From Oceanospirillaceae bacterium (GTDB lineage Bacteria > Pseudomonadota > Gammaproteobacteria > Pseudomonadales > Oceanobacteraceae): a stretch of 64,000 nucleotides of DNA. The stretch is taken from the NCBI GenBank assembly GCA_002724925.1, contig PBQA01000016.1, positions 186,001 through 250,000 of the forward strand, written 5' to 3'. How positions within the stretch are numbered: the first letter of the stretch is position 1; each line of letters opens with the position of its first letter. The notes beneath the pieces are model-generated. The model did not search any database and was not told where the DNA came from. It worked only from the letters and a program-made list of their open reading frames with translations. Positions 1 to 8,467 of this stretch are shown here, piece after piece. A program made the translations under genes and the position numbers.

Positions 1-1796
1 AACTGCAGTCACGTTATGGCAGTCTGCAAAATTACCTCAAAAGCCTGACCGGTATGCAAGTGCAGCACAGCGGTGGGCTCGGTGATCCGGTATTGCTCTC
101 TGTTCGCGGCGCCAGCGGCCGTCAAACCACCGTGCTCGTCAATGGTATCCGCATAAACGATGCTCAGGGTGGCGGTTACGACCTCAGCCAGATCCCCGTT
201 GATATGATTGAACGGGTCGAAATATCCAGCAGCGGCAGTCATGGTGGCCTCTACGACAGCGCAATCGGCGGCACTGTTAATATTATTACCCGTGAGCAGG
301 AGTATCAGAATCAACTGGCGGCCGCCGTAGGTAATCATGGTTATAAGAGTGCTTCAGCACGCGGCAATATCAATAATTATCTTTCGGTATACGCGGGTAG
401 CGAATACAGCGAAAATAGCTTTGATTACCCAGTCCCAGCGCCTTGGAATGGCGATGCACGCAATTCAGAAGAAGCGCTGAACAATGCGGAGTTCTTCCGC
501 CATACCGCGCAACTTGCAGCGACAACAGGCACCGTCGTCAGCCAGCTGAGCTGGCAGCATCAGCGTAAAAACATCCCGGATTATTTTCGGAATTCACCAG
601 AAAATAAAGCCCACTACAGCACCCGGGAAATTCGATTTACGACGTCTAACTCGAACGCCTCAGCCTCTGAAGGATTTCATCTACCCTGGTCATTTGCAGT
701 GTCACGCAAAAACGAAAGCTATCGTGATCCAGAGAGTAATATAGGCTTGGGTGAAGACGATAACCGCTACCGACTCCGCCATGCCGAAATCGCGACATCA
801 CCACAATTGCACTCAGGCAAACTGGTACTCAGAAGTGGCATCCGGGCCGAATTTGATGAGTATCAAAGCCGCTATGTAAATGATACCGACAGCCGCGATT
901 GCACAACTCCGCAAGGCAGTTGTGATCAGAGCGCAAAGCAGCAGGTCATCAATCTGACTGCAGGTGCTGACTACCGAATCAGCCCGCCATGGAAGACCAG
1001 TGCAAGTATCTATCACCGTGGTTACCGCACAAGTAATGAACGAACTCATGCCGATGACGCGGCACGCACTGAGAGTAAAGACAGTTTCACCGGTGCCAGC
1101 GCGTCATTTACTCATGTGTCGTTGTTCAGCGAAACTGCGCTCAGCGCCCGCCGAAGCGTTCGTATACCCAGCCTGTATGAGCGTTATGGTGACAGAGGTT
1201 TAATGCTCGGTAATGACGACCTTTCGGCAGAAACGTCGGATAACCTGAGCATCGACGTACGTCTGTTTAGTCAGCAATCAGAAGCCACTCTGTCTGTATT
1301 TTCCCGTAAAACCAAAGACACCATTGTGCCCATCTATGACAGTCGCGGTATCGGCCGTTATATCAATGTGTCTGACTCGATCATGCAAGGCGTTGAGGTT
1401 GAGCTGATACACACTGAAAAGCTCAAGGGAATCACACTAGAGCCGACGATATCGGCAGCAAGCTACACCAGTGAACTGATCAGCGATGTACGAGCATTTG
1501 AAGGAAAACAAGTGCCAGGCATCTATCACGACCGCTATCTGTTCGGCCTGACTACGTCTTACCAACAGCATTCACTGTCGTTGGATTACGAATTGGCGGG
1601 CAACCTCTATCTGGACTCAGGCAATAATATCGAAGGCGACATACGGCGTTCACTCGATCTGACTTATCAGCTCGAACAGAACCGTTGGGGTCTCAGAGTA
1701 GCAGCAAACAATTTAACCAATAATCAGTTCCGGGATTATTCGAACCGACCCGTTGCAGGACGGCAGATTTATCTTTCGGGACACTTAAATTTTTAA
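1..1796 (+). CDS. TonB-dependent outer-membrane receptor, BtuB-like (5' end outside window)
   Basis: Outer-membrane active transporter that takes up a scarce ligand with TonB/ExbBD energy. The reading frame is open to the left edge (first full codon at base 3), so the signal peptide, TonB box and start of the plug are missing. About 597 residues are visible. The plug carries the typical SVRGASGRQTTVLVNGIRIND and QIPVDMIERVEI signatures, followed by GGTVNIIT at the plug end. A long beta-barrel follows, ending in aromatic GHLNF as outer-membrane barrels do. Plug wording is closest to the BtuB (cobalamin) group, but the ligand cannot be read from this fragment. A lipoprotein gene follows after 27 bases and probably belongs to the same operon. 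Family assignment is firm; substrate is unknown. Confidence 0.93.
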   Translation, partial: LQSRYGSLQNYLKSLTGMQVQHSGGLGDPVLLSVRGASGRQTTVLVNGIRINDAQGGGYDLSQIPVDMIERVEISSSGSHGGLYDSAIGGTVNIITREQEYQNQLAAAVGNHGYKSASARGNINNYLSVYAGSEYSENSFDYPVPAPWNGDARNSEEALNNAEFFRHTAQLAATTGTVVSQLSWQHQRKNIPDYFRNSPENKAHYSTREIRFTTSNSNASASEGFHLPWSFAVSRKNESYRDPESNIGLGEDDNRYRLRHAEIATSPQLHSGKLVLRSGIRAEFDEYQSRYVNDTDSRDCTTPQGSCDQSAKQQVINLTAGADYRISPPWKTSASIYHRGYRTSNERTHADDAARTESKDSFTGASASFTHVSLFSETALSARRSVRIPSLYERYGDRGLMLGNDDLSAETSDNLSIDVRLFSQQSEATLSVFSRKTKDTIVPIYDSRGIGRYINVSDSIMQGVEVELIHTEKLKGITLEPTISAASYTSELISDVRAFEGKQVPGIYHDRYLFGLTTSYQQHSLSLDYELAGNLYLDSGNNIEGDIRRSLDLTYQLEQNRWGLRVAANNLTNNQFRDYSNRPVAGRQIYLSGHLNF

Positions 1797-1823
1797 AGTA
1801 AACGAATTCAATAACGAGGTGGC

Positions 1824-3017
1824 ATGATGAAAAAACTCGCATTAACTGCGCTCTCTACAGCCCTGTTGACCGGCTGTTTTGGTGACGACTCTTCCAACAG
1901 CAGCAGTGTTAGTGGGCATACCTTTATTGCTCAAATGCGAGCCGCTGATTATTCCAGTAGTGAAATCGCGGTCGGCACCGTAGGCGAAACCGAAATTGTT
2001 GAAAACTATGCAAACAAGGATGCCTCGGACTATACCATCGATGTTTACGAGCAATACCTCTACCACATTGGTAAATTTAATATTGATACGCTGACACGTT
2101 ATGACGCCGCTGCTGAATTCCTTCAGGCCGATTACACCTACAGCCTCACTGAACCAGAAAGCTCATCAAGTAATACTTACCAATTTGTACAAGTTGCAGA
2201 AGATAAGGCGTACGTAATCCGCTACGGAAAATCCAGCATTCTGGTTGTTGACCCATCTGCAGATGAAGAGAATTTTGTCCTTGGAGAAATTGGTCTGGCT
2301 GCTTATGTCGCAGAGGGCGCAACCTATCCACGTATGTCTGCCGCCGTCGTCGCGGATGATAAATTATTCGTTGGTCTGCAGCGCCTGGACGCCGACTACC
2401 AACCGACACAGTCTTACGTTGCTGTCATTGATATCGAAAGTGATAACGAGATCGACACTAATACCAACGAGACCGGACTGAAAGGTATTCCTGTTAATGC
2501 CGATAACTTGTTTAAATTAGTCGCTGATGACGATTACGTGTACGTCTCAGGTCGTGGAGACTACAGTAATAATTCGGGTGCACTCGACCGGATAAGCCTT
2601 GATGACTATGCAGTGACTAACTTAGTTAACGGAACCACATTCTCTGACTTAAACGATATTTCAGATGATGAAGATACAAGTAACGACACTTACTACCATG
2701 TGATGAGTATTGCTCTGGTAGACGATACAGGTTTTATAAAGCTGAACCTGGAACAGGGTTATACCAACCTTCGCAGTATTCTTTATAGCTTTCCACTGGA
2801 CGACGTGGCCAGTTTTACGGCTGTGAACCCTGACGTACTAAAAGACGAGAAGATCGGCATTCTTAAATCAGGCCCTGACAACACCTTGTGGGTTGGTATT
2901 GATAACGCAGAAGCGCCTGATATCGTTGTCCTCAACGAAGAGGGCGAAGTGCAGGGCGAAGCTCTCAAATTTTCAATGCCGGTTATTGATCTTGAATTTA
3001 TGGAAATTCGAGACTGA
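1824..3017 (+). CDS. Lipoprotein, 397 aa, possible beta-propeller, partner of the TonB receptor
   Basis: I do not recognise a named family. The N-terminus is a lipoprotein signal peptide with lipobox LLTGC, so the mature protein should be membrane-anchored at Cys18 and exported. The rest is acidic, Asp/Ser-rich and built of repeated short beta-like segments (for example YVYVSGRGDYS and LWVGIDNAEAPDIVVLNEEGEV). This recalls YncE/WD40-like propellers, but that is inference. Two ATGs lie in tandem. GAGG sits 4 bases before the first and 7 before the second (1827), so the second may be the true start. It follows the receptor by 27 bases and is followed by a strong terminator, so the two form a transcription unit. 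A role in ligand capture is plausible but unproven. Confidence 0.8.
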   Translation: MMKKLALTALSTALLTGCFGDDSSNSSSVSGHTFIAQMRAADYSSSEIAVGTVGETEIVENYANKDASDYTIDVYEQYLYHIGKFNIDTLTRYDAAAEFLQADYTYSLTEPESSSSNTYQFVQVAEDKAYVIRYGKSSILVVDPSADEENFVLGEIGLAAYVAEGATYPRMSAAVVADDKLFVGLQRLDADYQPTQSYVAVIDIESDNEIDTNTNETGLKGIPVNADNLFKLVADDDYVYVSGRGDYSNNSGALDRISLDDYAVTNLVNGTTFSDLNDISDDEDTSNDTYYHVMSIALVDDTGFIKLNLEQGYTNLRSILYSFPLDDVASFTAVNPDVLKDEKIGILKSGPDNTLWVGIDNAEAPDIVVLNEEGEVQGEALKFSMPVIDLEFMEIRD

Positions 3018-3036
3018 TCGAAGGCAGTCATATACA

Positions 3037-3062
3037 AAAAAGCCCGCACTAAGCGGGCTTTT
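3037..3062. terminator. Bidirectional intrinsic terminator
   Basis: A hairpin AAGCCCGC/GCGGGCTT with a short loop has an A-run on the left and a T-run on the right. It can therefore end both the rightward lipoprotein transcript and the leftward grxD transcript. Confidence 0.85.
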
Positions 3063-3108
3063 CTGATTTACGGGTACCGAAGCAGCTGTCCGACCCCACA
3101 AGCGGTGT

Positions 3109-3429
3109 TTACTCAGCTGGCGCTGCTTCTTCAAGCAGAGTCTTCAGCTCACCTTTTTCGTACATTTCGGTGACGATGTCACACCCACCTACCAGCTCAC
3201 CTTTCACCCACAACTGCGGGAAGGTCGGCCAGTTACCGTACTTAGGCAGATTCGCGCGAATGTCCTGATTAGACAGTACATCAACGTACGCAAACTTCTG
3301 ACCGCAATCCATGACTGCTTGCACGGTGCGTGCAGAGAAGCCACACAGTGGCTGGTTCGGTGAACCTTTCATGTACAGAAGGATGTCGTTGTTTTCGATC
3401 TGATCTTTAATGACCTGCATGATATCCAT
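3109..3429 (-). CDS. grxD: Monothiol glutaredoxin Grx4/GrxD
   Basis: Cytosolic monothiol glutaredoxin that binds a glutathione-ligated 2Fe-2S cluster and takes part in Fe-S cluster trafficking and iron homeostasis. At 106 residues it has the usual length. The CGFS active site is at residues 29-32 (QPLCGFSARTV), followed by the cis-Pro region WPTFPQLWVKGELVGGCD that binds glutathione. It is transcribed alone, converging on the TonB-receptor operon across a shared terminator, with slt 117 bases upstream on the same strand. Nothing is odd about it. Identification is essentially certain from the CGFS motif and full-length match. Confidence 0.97.
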   Translation of the reverse strand: MDIMQVIKDQIENNDILLYMKGSPNQPLCGFSARTVQAVMDCGQKFAYVDVLSNQDIRANLPKYGNWPTFPQLWVKGELVGGCDIVTEMYEKGELKTLLEEAAPAE

Positions 3430-3546
3430 AGCGTCTGTCTCTCACTGTTCGTATTAACTGAAACTGGCGGCAGTTTACCATATTCCCGACCATGATGCTC
3501 AGGTATGGAGCCAGAGATAAGTGACACGCACTGACGGGGACGTAAG

Positions 3547-5484
3547 TCAGTTGCGAGCCGGTACCACTGATTCCACCTGAGAGAGCTGCTGTGCAAACAC
3601 GCGCTCATCAGGGTCAAGTACTGCCGTCACTTCTTTGCCCTTCAGGCTGCTGAAAATAACACGATAAGCGAGCACTGCTTTGACGTAATCGCGGGTCTCA
3701 CGATACGGGATACTTTCGATAAACTGATCATAAGCAACCGGTGCGTCCTTGAGCCAGCGATCCACTTTATGGGGGCCCGCGTTGTAGCCGGCCAGGGCAG
3801 CAATCAGATTTCCCTGGTAACGCTCAAGCAAAGAGCGCACATAGTAGCTGCCCAGAGGAATGTTAGTGCGGTAGTCCATCAGGTCGTCGTTGACGTCGTT
3901 TAGAACCAGGTTCTTTTCTCTGGCCACCTGCTTCGCCGTTGCCGGCATAATCTGCATCAGGCCACGAGCCCCGACCGGAGAGCGTGCGTGCGGATTAAAC
4001 GCACTCTCACGACGCGCAATCGACATCAGTAATGATGGATCAAGGTCGTATTCTTCAGCCCAGCGGCTGAACTCATCCTGATACGCCAGTGGGAAGCGGT
4101 GCTCCAGCAAGTTCCAGTGGCGCCCGGAAATCGTCGCTTGAACGGCGAGTGCTGGCCAACCATTCTGCTTCGCCAGCTCGGCATACACCGGCGTATCTGA
4201 CGGGTTGCGCAGCAGCGTGAAATTCCACTCATCAGCTGCCAGCCCTTCTTCGCCGATCGCCCAAAGAGCGCGAATACGGGCAACGGCGGGCGTCTCGGCA
4301 ACGGTCTCTAACTGTCCTTCCTGCAAGCTCGTTGTCGACTGCTTCAGCTCATATGGCAAGGCGAGTTTTTCTGCCGCCAGAAAGCCATAAAACTCACGGG
4401 CAGAGGCAGCTTTCGTGTAGGCGTGATGAGCAGCTTCAGATTGCCCCAGCGCTTCAAGCGCACGGCCGCGCCAGTACATGTGGTATCCCGAGTCTTTATC
4501 GCTACCCTGCACTTTATCGGTCCAGGCGAGCACGGCATCCCAGTCTGACTGAGCAATAGCTTCACGCAGTACAGGGCCAATCAGGTTGCCATCGCCCAGG
4601 TCAGTCAGGAGCTGATCAATAATGTCGGGGCGCTCACCGGCATCAAATTTATAACTGCGTGCTGCAAGCATGTTACCAATACGCTCGAGTTGAGCATCAC
4701 TCAACACACCTGCCTCTGACAGTTTTGGATATAACTCAGCGACAGTTTCGGGCTTCCGGCGCACAAGATACGCCAGAACCGCGTATCCCATGTCGCTGCG
4801 CTCAACGCCAGCAGGAAATGTTTTATCCAGGGTAAGAAGTTTTTCTGGCGACGAACGAAGCTGACGGAAGGTACTTGAAGCAACTCTCCACTCCGCTGGT
4901 AATTTTCGCAACAAATAGTCAGATAGGCTGCGGTTACCCGCTTGCAGTGCCATCACAGCACGCTGCCAGATTGCCTGTTCGTTAATTTCACCCCGGCTAA
5001 GCATCGCTTTAAACAGATCATCACATTGCTCTGGGCGCGAGCTGCCGCTCAGCCATAACTGCCGTCCACCATCAAAGGCTGCCGTCTGGTCTTTAATCAG
5101 TTTTGCACGGTAATAAATGCAACGCCCTGGCGCATCAGCGGGTGCGTACTCATTTAACGACAGTACTTCATCCCACTTTCGGGCTGCACCGTAGGTCAGA
5201 GTCGCATGACGGACAATCCAGCGCGAAAGAGGCGAATCGGAGTTCTCTGTCGCATAAGACCTGACGTCAGAGGCAGACACATCCGGCAGATTACGTTTGA
5301 TACGGTGATATTCAATATAGGGAGCAAGAACATGCTCCGAGACAGCGTCATCAACCTGGCTCCACTTACCGCTGCGGGCAGCGTCCAGAGACGTTTTAAA
5401 CTCTGCATCTGACAGCGCAAAAGTGCTGAGGCTGGCCAGCCCGACGATCAGGCCTGTAAGTACTTGCAGATACGATTTACTCAT
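3547..5484 (-). CDS. slt: Soluble lytic murein transglycosylase (Slt70-type)
   Basis: Periplasmic muramidase-type enzyme that cleaves the MurNAc-GlcNAc bond of peptidoglycan to form 1,6-anhydro ends. At 645 residues it matches Slt70. It starts with a Sec signal peptide (hydrophobic stretch ending STFALS). A long alpha-superhelical U-shaped region fills residues about 30-430, and a C-terminal SLT catalytic domain follows. The catalytic Glu lies in RRESAFNPHARS near residue 490, with GLMQIMPATAK and AGYNAGPHKV downstream, all diagnostic. It is monocistronic and divergent from the flavin oxidoreductase gene across a 217-base spacer. No anomaly seen. Confidence 0.97.
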   Translation of the reverse strand: MSKSYLQVLTGLIVGLASLSTFALSDAEFKTSLDAARSGKWSQVDDAVSEHVLAPYIEYHRIKRNLPDVSASDVRSYATENSDSPLSRWIVRHATLTYGAARKWDEVLSLNEYAPADAPGRCIYYRAKLIKDQTAAFDGGRQLWLSGSSRPEQCDDLFKAMLSRGEINEQAIWQRAVMALQAGNRSLSDYLLRKLPAEWRVASSTFRQLRSSPEKLLTLDKTFPAGVERSDMGYAVLAYLVRRKPETVAELYPKLSEAGVLSDAQLERIGNMLAARSYKFDAGERPDIIDQLLTDLGDGNLIGPVLREAIAQSDWDAVLAWTDKVQGSDKDSGYHMYWRGRALEALGQSEAAHHAYTKAASAREFYGFLAAEKLALPYELKQSTTSLQEGQLETVAETPAVARIRALWAIGEEGLAADEWNFTLLRNPSDTPVYAELAKQNGWPALAVQATISGRHWNLLEHRFPLAYQDEFSRWAEEYDLDPSLLMSIARRESAFNPHARSPVGARGLMQIMPATAKQVAREKNLVLNDVNDDLMDYRTNIPLGSYYVRSLLERYQGNLIAALAGYNAGPHKVDRWLKDAPVAYDQFIESIPYRETRDYVKAVLAYRVIFSSLKGKEVTAVLDPDERVFAQQLSQVESVVPARN

Positions 5485-5701
5485 CGGCTTCGAAAAGACC
5501 CCGAATAAGAGATTGTCTGTACAGGTTAGTTCTTATATTCCAGAAAGACACAACAACAACCGCTATGTGGCACAACCGACACGGCTGGTTACTTTCTGTT
5601 ACTGACACTACCCGAGTTTGGCTCAAAATAACATCAATTTACACTTCCCTTCACCGTATAGTGCTGGCTGTTTCTCATATTGGTCACCACAGGAGCCACC
5701 A

Positions 5702-6982
5702 ATGAACGCCAGCCAGATTCTCGGACAGACACTCACGCTTCCAAACGGAAGCATTGTGCCTAACCGCTTTGCGAAGTCGGCACTCAGTGAAACTCTGGGC
5801 AGTGTCGATCTGCGCGTCACTAAAGCGCTGCCGAAACTCTATCAGCGCTGGGCTGAAGGTGGTACCGGGCTCAGCTTTACCGGTAACGTGATGATTGACC
5901 GCCGCCATCTGGGCGAACCCAACAATGTGGTGCTCGAAGACGATCGTGATATGGAGATGCTCAAAGCCTGGGCAACCGCAGCTAAATCGCAGGGCGGCCT
6001 GGTCTGGATGCAGCTTAACCATCCGGGCAAGCAGACCCCAAAGATGCTGAATAATGATCCGATGGCACCCAGCGCCATTCCTTTCCGGAAAGAAATGCAG
6101 GCCTTCTTCGGTACGCCGCGGGCCATGACAGAAGACGATATACAGGATTGCATCAAACGCTTCGCGACCGCTGCGGCACTGGCCAAACAAGCGGGGTTCG
6201 ACGGTGTTCAGATTCACGGCGCACATGGCTATCTGGTCAGCCAGTTTCTGTCCCCTCACCACAATCAGCGGGACGACCGCTGGGGCGGCGAGATAGAAAA
6301 CCGTATGCGCTTCGTTGTCGAAGTCTATAAAGCCATGCGTGAAGCCACAGGAACAGACTTCAGTATTGGCATTAAGATGAATTCTGCAGACTTTCAGCGG
6401 GGCGGCTTTGATGAAAATGACGCAGCCACCGTCGCAACCACACTGGCTGGGCTGGGCATTGATCTGATCGAAATTTCAGGCGGCACCTACGAAACCCCCG
6501 CGATGGCTCAGGGCAGCGAGCATCACAATAGAAAACTCGGTAAAGATGAGCCGGTAAAAGAGTCGACCAAGCTGCGTGAAGCCTACTTCCTTGAGTTCGC
6601 TGAAATGCTGCGCAGCAAAGTGGATGTCCCGCTCATGGTCACTGGTGGTTTCCGTACCTCCGAAGGAATGGCTGCAGCTGTCGAATCCGGAGCCTGCGAT
6701 CTGGTTGGCCTCGGCCGTCCACTGTGTGTCGAGCCTGACCTGGTAAAACGCATTCTCAGCGGTGAAGACTTCACCAGCGTTGTTCGCCCGATCAAAACTG
6801 GCGTAAAAATGATCGATAAAATGGCATTGATGGAAGTCTCCTGGTACGAACGCCAACTGCACCGTATGGGCAAAGGCAAAGCACCACGCCGCCAGGATCA
6901 GGGCTTCTGGTCACTGCTCGACGTACTCTGGTTGATGACATATCGTGGGTTATTCAACCGTGTCGGTCGTTTAAGAGCCTGA
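5702..6982 (+). CDS. Old-yellow-enzyme family NADH:flavin oxidoreductase
   Basis: FMN-dependent TIM-barrel oxidoreductase of the OYE / 2,4-dienoyl-CoA-reductase-like class, which reduces activated C=C bonds with NAD(P)H. I start it at 5702 (MNASQILGQ) rather than the track's 5618, because AGGAG lies 7 bases before this ATG and the family begins at this point. That gives 426 residues. Visible signatures are QLNHPGKQ, the catalytic-loop GFDGVQIHGAHGYLVSQFLSPHHNQR and the phosphate-binding GLGRPLCVEPD. The C-terminal Fe-S and pyridine-nucleotide domains of true dienoyl-CoA reductases are absent. The substrate is not predictable. A redoxin gene follows 16 bases later, suggesting a shared redox/detoxification role. 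Confidence 0.93.
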   Translation: MNASQILGQTLTLPNGSIVPNRFAKSALSETLGSVDLRVTKALPKLYQRWAEGGTGLSFTGNVMIDRRHLGEPNNVVLEDDRDMEMLKAWATAAKSQGGLVWMQLNHPGKQTPKMLNNDPMAPSAIPFRKEMQAFFGTPRAMTEDDIQDCIKRFATAAALAKQAGFDGVQIHGAHGYLVSQFLSPHHNQRDDRWGGEIENRMRFVVEVYKAMREATGTDFSIGIKMNSADFQRGGFDENDAATVATTLAGLGIDLIEISGGTYETPAMAQGSEHHNRKLGKDEPVKESTKLREAYFLEFAEMLRSKVDVPLMVTGGFRTSEGMAAAVESGACDLVGLGRPLCVEPDLVKRILSGEDFTSVVRPIKTGVKMIDKMALMEVSWYERQLHRMGKGKAPRRQDQGFWSLLDVLWLMTYRGLFNRVGRLRA

Positions 6983-6998
6983 TAAAGGAAAAATACTG

Positions 6999-7850
6999 AT
7001 GAAAGGACTGGTTAACCGCCTGAAAGCCGCCTACGTGTCTGCCTACCTCACGGTTGCCTCGCTGATTTCCGCGTATGCCGTGTGGCAACTGGCAGAAGGT
7101 AGTAATGCCCTGACCTGGTCTGGCGTGCTGTTATCGGCCGCGCCCATGGCTCTCGTCATTGGCTTTCTGATGGTCAAGCCAGTGATGGCCCGCACCAGCG
7201 CAGATTTGCCTGAGGCACATGTGCCGATTGCTGTCGGCGTCGCATTGACCGCGTGGGGCTCGTCGGGTGACAGCTGGCTGCCATTAAGCCTCGCCCTGAT
7301 CAGCTACGCTGGTTTTCTGTTATACGTGTACTGGTATTCACGCTACGGGCGCATTAAGAGCGAAGCACTCTCGGTTGGCAAGCCCCTACCGGCATTCACA
7401 CTCACAGACGTTAACGGCGATATCATTCAAAGCAGCGAGCTGGCCGGTAAACCTGCTGTCATTCTGTTTTATCGCGGCAACTGGTGCCCGCTATGCATGG
7501 CACAGATCAAAGAGATTGCTAAGCAGTATCAGGAGCTTGAAGCCTTGGGCGCTGAAGTGATCATGGTATCGCCACAACCCCACAAATACACACGCGAACT
7601 CGCTGAGAAATTCAGTGTGAATTTCCGCTTTATGACCGACAAAGATAATCAGGCTGCCAGAGTACTGGGAATTGCGTCTGAATTTGGCATCCCTACCGGC
7701 CTGGAGGCCATGGGCTACGATACCGAAGCACCCATGCCGACGGTGATTATCATCGATAAGCAAGGGACGGTTGTCTGGACGCATGAGACGGATAATTATC
7801 GGGTTCGCCCAGAACCAGAGACCTTTCTTGAAGTCATCCGGGCGATCTGA
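6999..7850 (+). CDS. Membrane-anchored peroxiredoxin-like (AhpC/TSA) protein
   Basis: Predicted thiol peroxidase or redoxin tethered to the inner membrane. Residues 1-120 hold about four hydrophobic segments, which is unusual for this family. They are followed by an AhpC/TSA domain with FYRGNWCPLCMAQ. The WCPLC motif provides two thiols in CxxC spacing, as in Prx-like proteins that use the first Cys as peroxidatic residue. The domain ends with the thioredoxin-fold strand TVIIIDKQGTVVWTH. It lies 16 bases after the flavin oxidoreductase with AAAGGA upstream, so the two are co-transcribed. Peroxidase activity is inferred from the family. A disulfide-exchange role is the alternative. Confidence 0.88.
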   Translation: MKGLVNRLKAAYVSAYLTVASLISAYAVWQLAEGSNALTWSGVLLSAAPMALVIGFLMVKPVMARTSADLPEAHVPIAVGVALTAWGSSGDSWLPLSLALISYAGFLLYVYWYSRYGRIKSEALSVGKPLPAFTLTDVNGDIIQSSELAGKPAVILFYRGNWCPLCMAQIKEIAKQYQELEALGAEVIMVSPQPHKYTRELAEKFSVNFRFMTDKDNQAARVLGIASEFGIPTGLEAMGYDTEAPMPTVIIIDKQGTVVWTHETDNYRVRPEPETFLEVIRAI

Positions 7851-7894
7851 TGTCGCTCCAAATACCCTTCAACGCAAGGCGCGTCAGAGGGGTG

Positions 7895-7935
7895 TGCTCT
7901 CTACAGATCAGCTAATTACTGTATAGTAGAGAGCA
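7895..7935. repeat. 10-bp perfect inverted repeat with 21-base loop
   Basis: TGCTCTCTAC and GTAGAGAGCA flank an AT-rich loop between the redoxin gene and the next lipoprotein gene. There is no U-run directly after the stem, so it is either a weak terminator or an operator. A TATAGT at 7922-7927 overlaps the right arm. Confidence 0.5.
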
Positions 7936-7960
7936 TATTTCAAGTCGATACGGACCCGTT

Positions 7961-8467
7961 ATGCCACGTCAGGTTGTGACCACCCCACTACTTATCACTA
8001 TAGCAATCAGCGCACTGCTTTCGGGATGCGTCACCGTTTCTCCAGAACGTAAAAACGAAGTTGCTGAAAAACTCGGCTGGGTCACTGGCAGCTGTCTGGC
8101 GATACACAATGAAAACCTGAAAATCGGTGATGAATTAACACTGCACCAGGTATCTGATCAGGAGCACAGTAAGACGCTTACGGTCATTTCACGCGCATCC
8201 TCCTCTGAGCAATGTGTCCCCTTGCAGAAAGATCGACGCTTCGTAAACCAGCTCACCGATGCAACCTTCTACTATGTGAACGCCGACGAACTGCCGGAGC
8301 TGGCGGTGGCCAGTATCAAGGGGTACTCGACCCGAGGAATAAAATTCCGCGCCTGTTACAGCAATCAGGCCGTCCAGTTTTTCGCCTTTAAAGGCGAGCA
8401 ACAGATCTGGCAGGGCTATTATTTTGTCGCAGCACAGGTTCCGGAAACCTGTCGCGGGTCTCGTTAA
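7961..8467 (+). CDS. Small lipoprotein of unknown function, 168 aa
   Basis: Family not recognised. Lipoprotein signal peptide with lipobox LLSGC (Cys22), so it should be exported and lipid-anchored. The mature part is short with few Cys residues (about six) and no motif I can name. It is transcribed on its own after an inverted repeat. Its stop overlaps the 3' end of the convergent hydantoinase gene by four bases, so neither gene has its own spacer terminator here. The signal peptide, even composition and full-length frame make it a convincing real gene. Confidence 0.75.
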   Translation: MPRQVVTTPLLITIAISALLSGCVTVSPERKNEVAEKLGWVTGSCLAIHNENLKIGDELTLHQVSDQEHSKTLTVISRASSSEQCVPLQKDRRFVNQLTDATFYYVNADELPELAVASIKGYSTRGIKFRACYSNQAVQFFAFKGEQQIWQGYYFVAAQVPETCRGSR

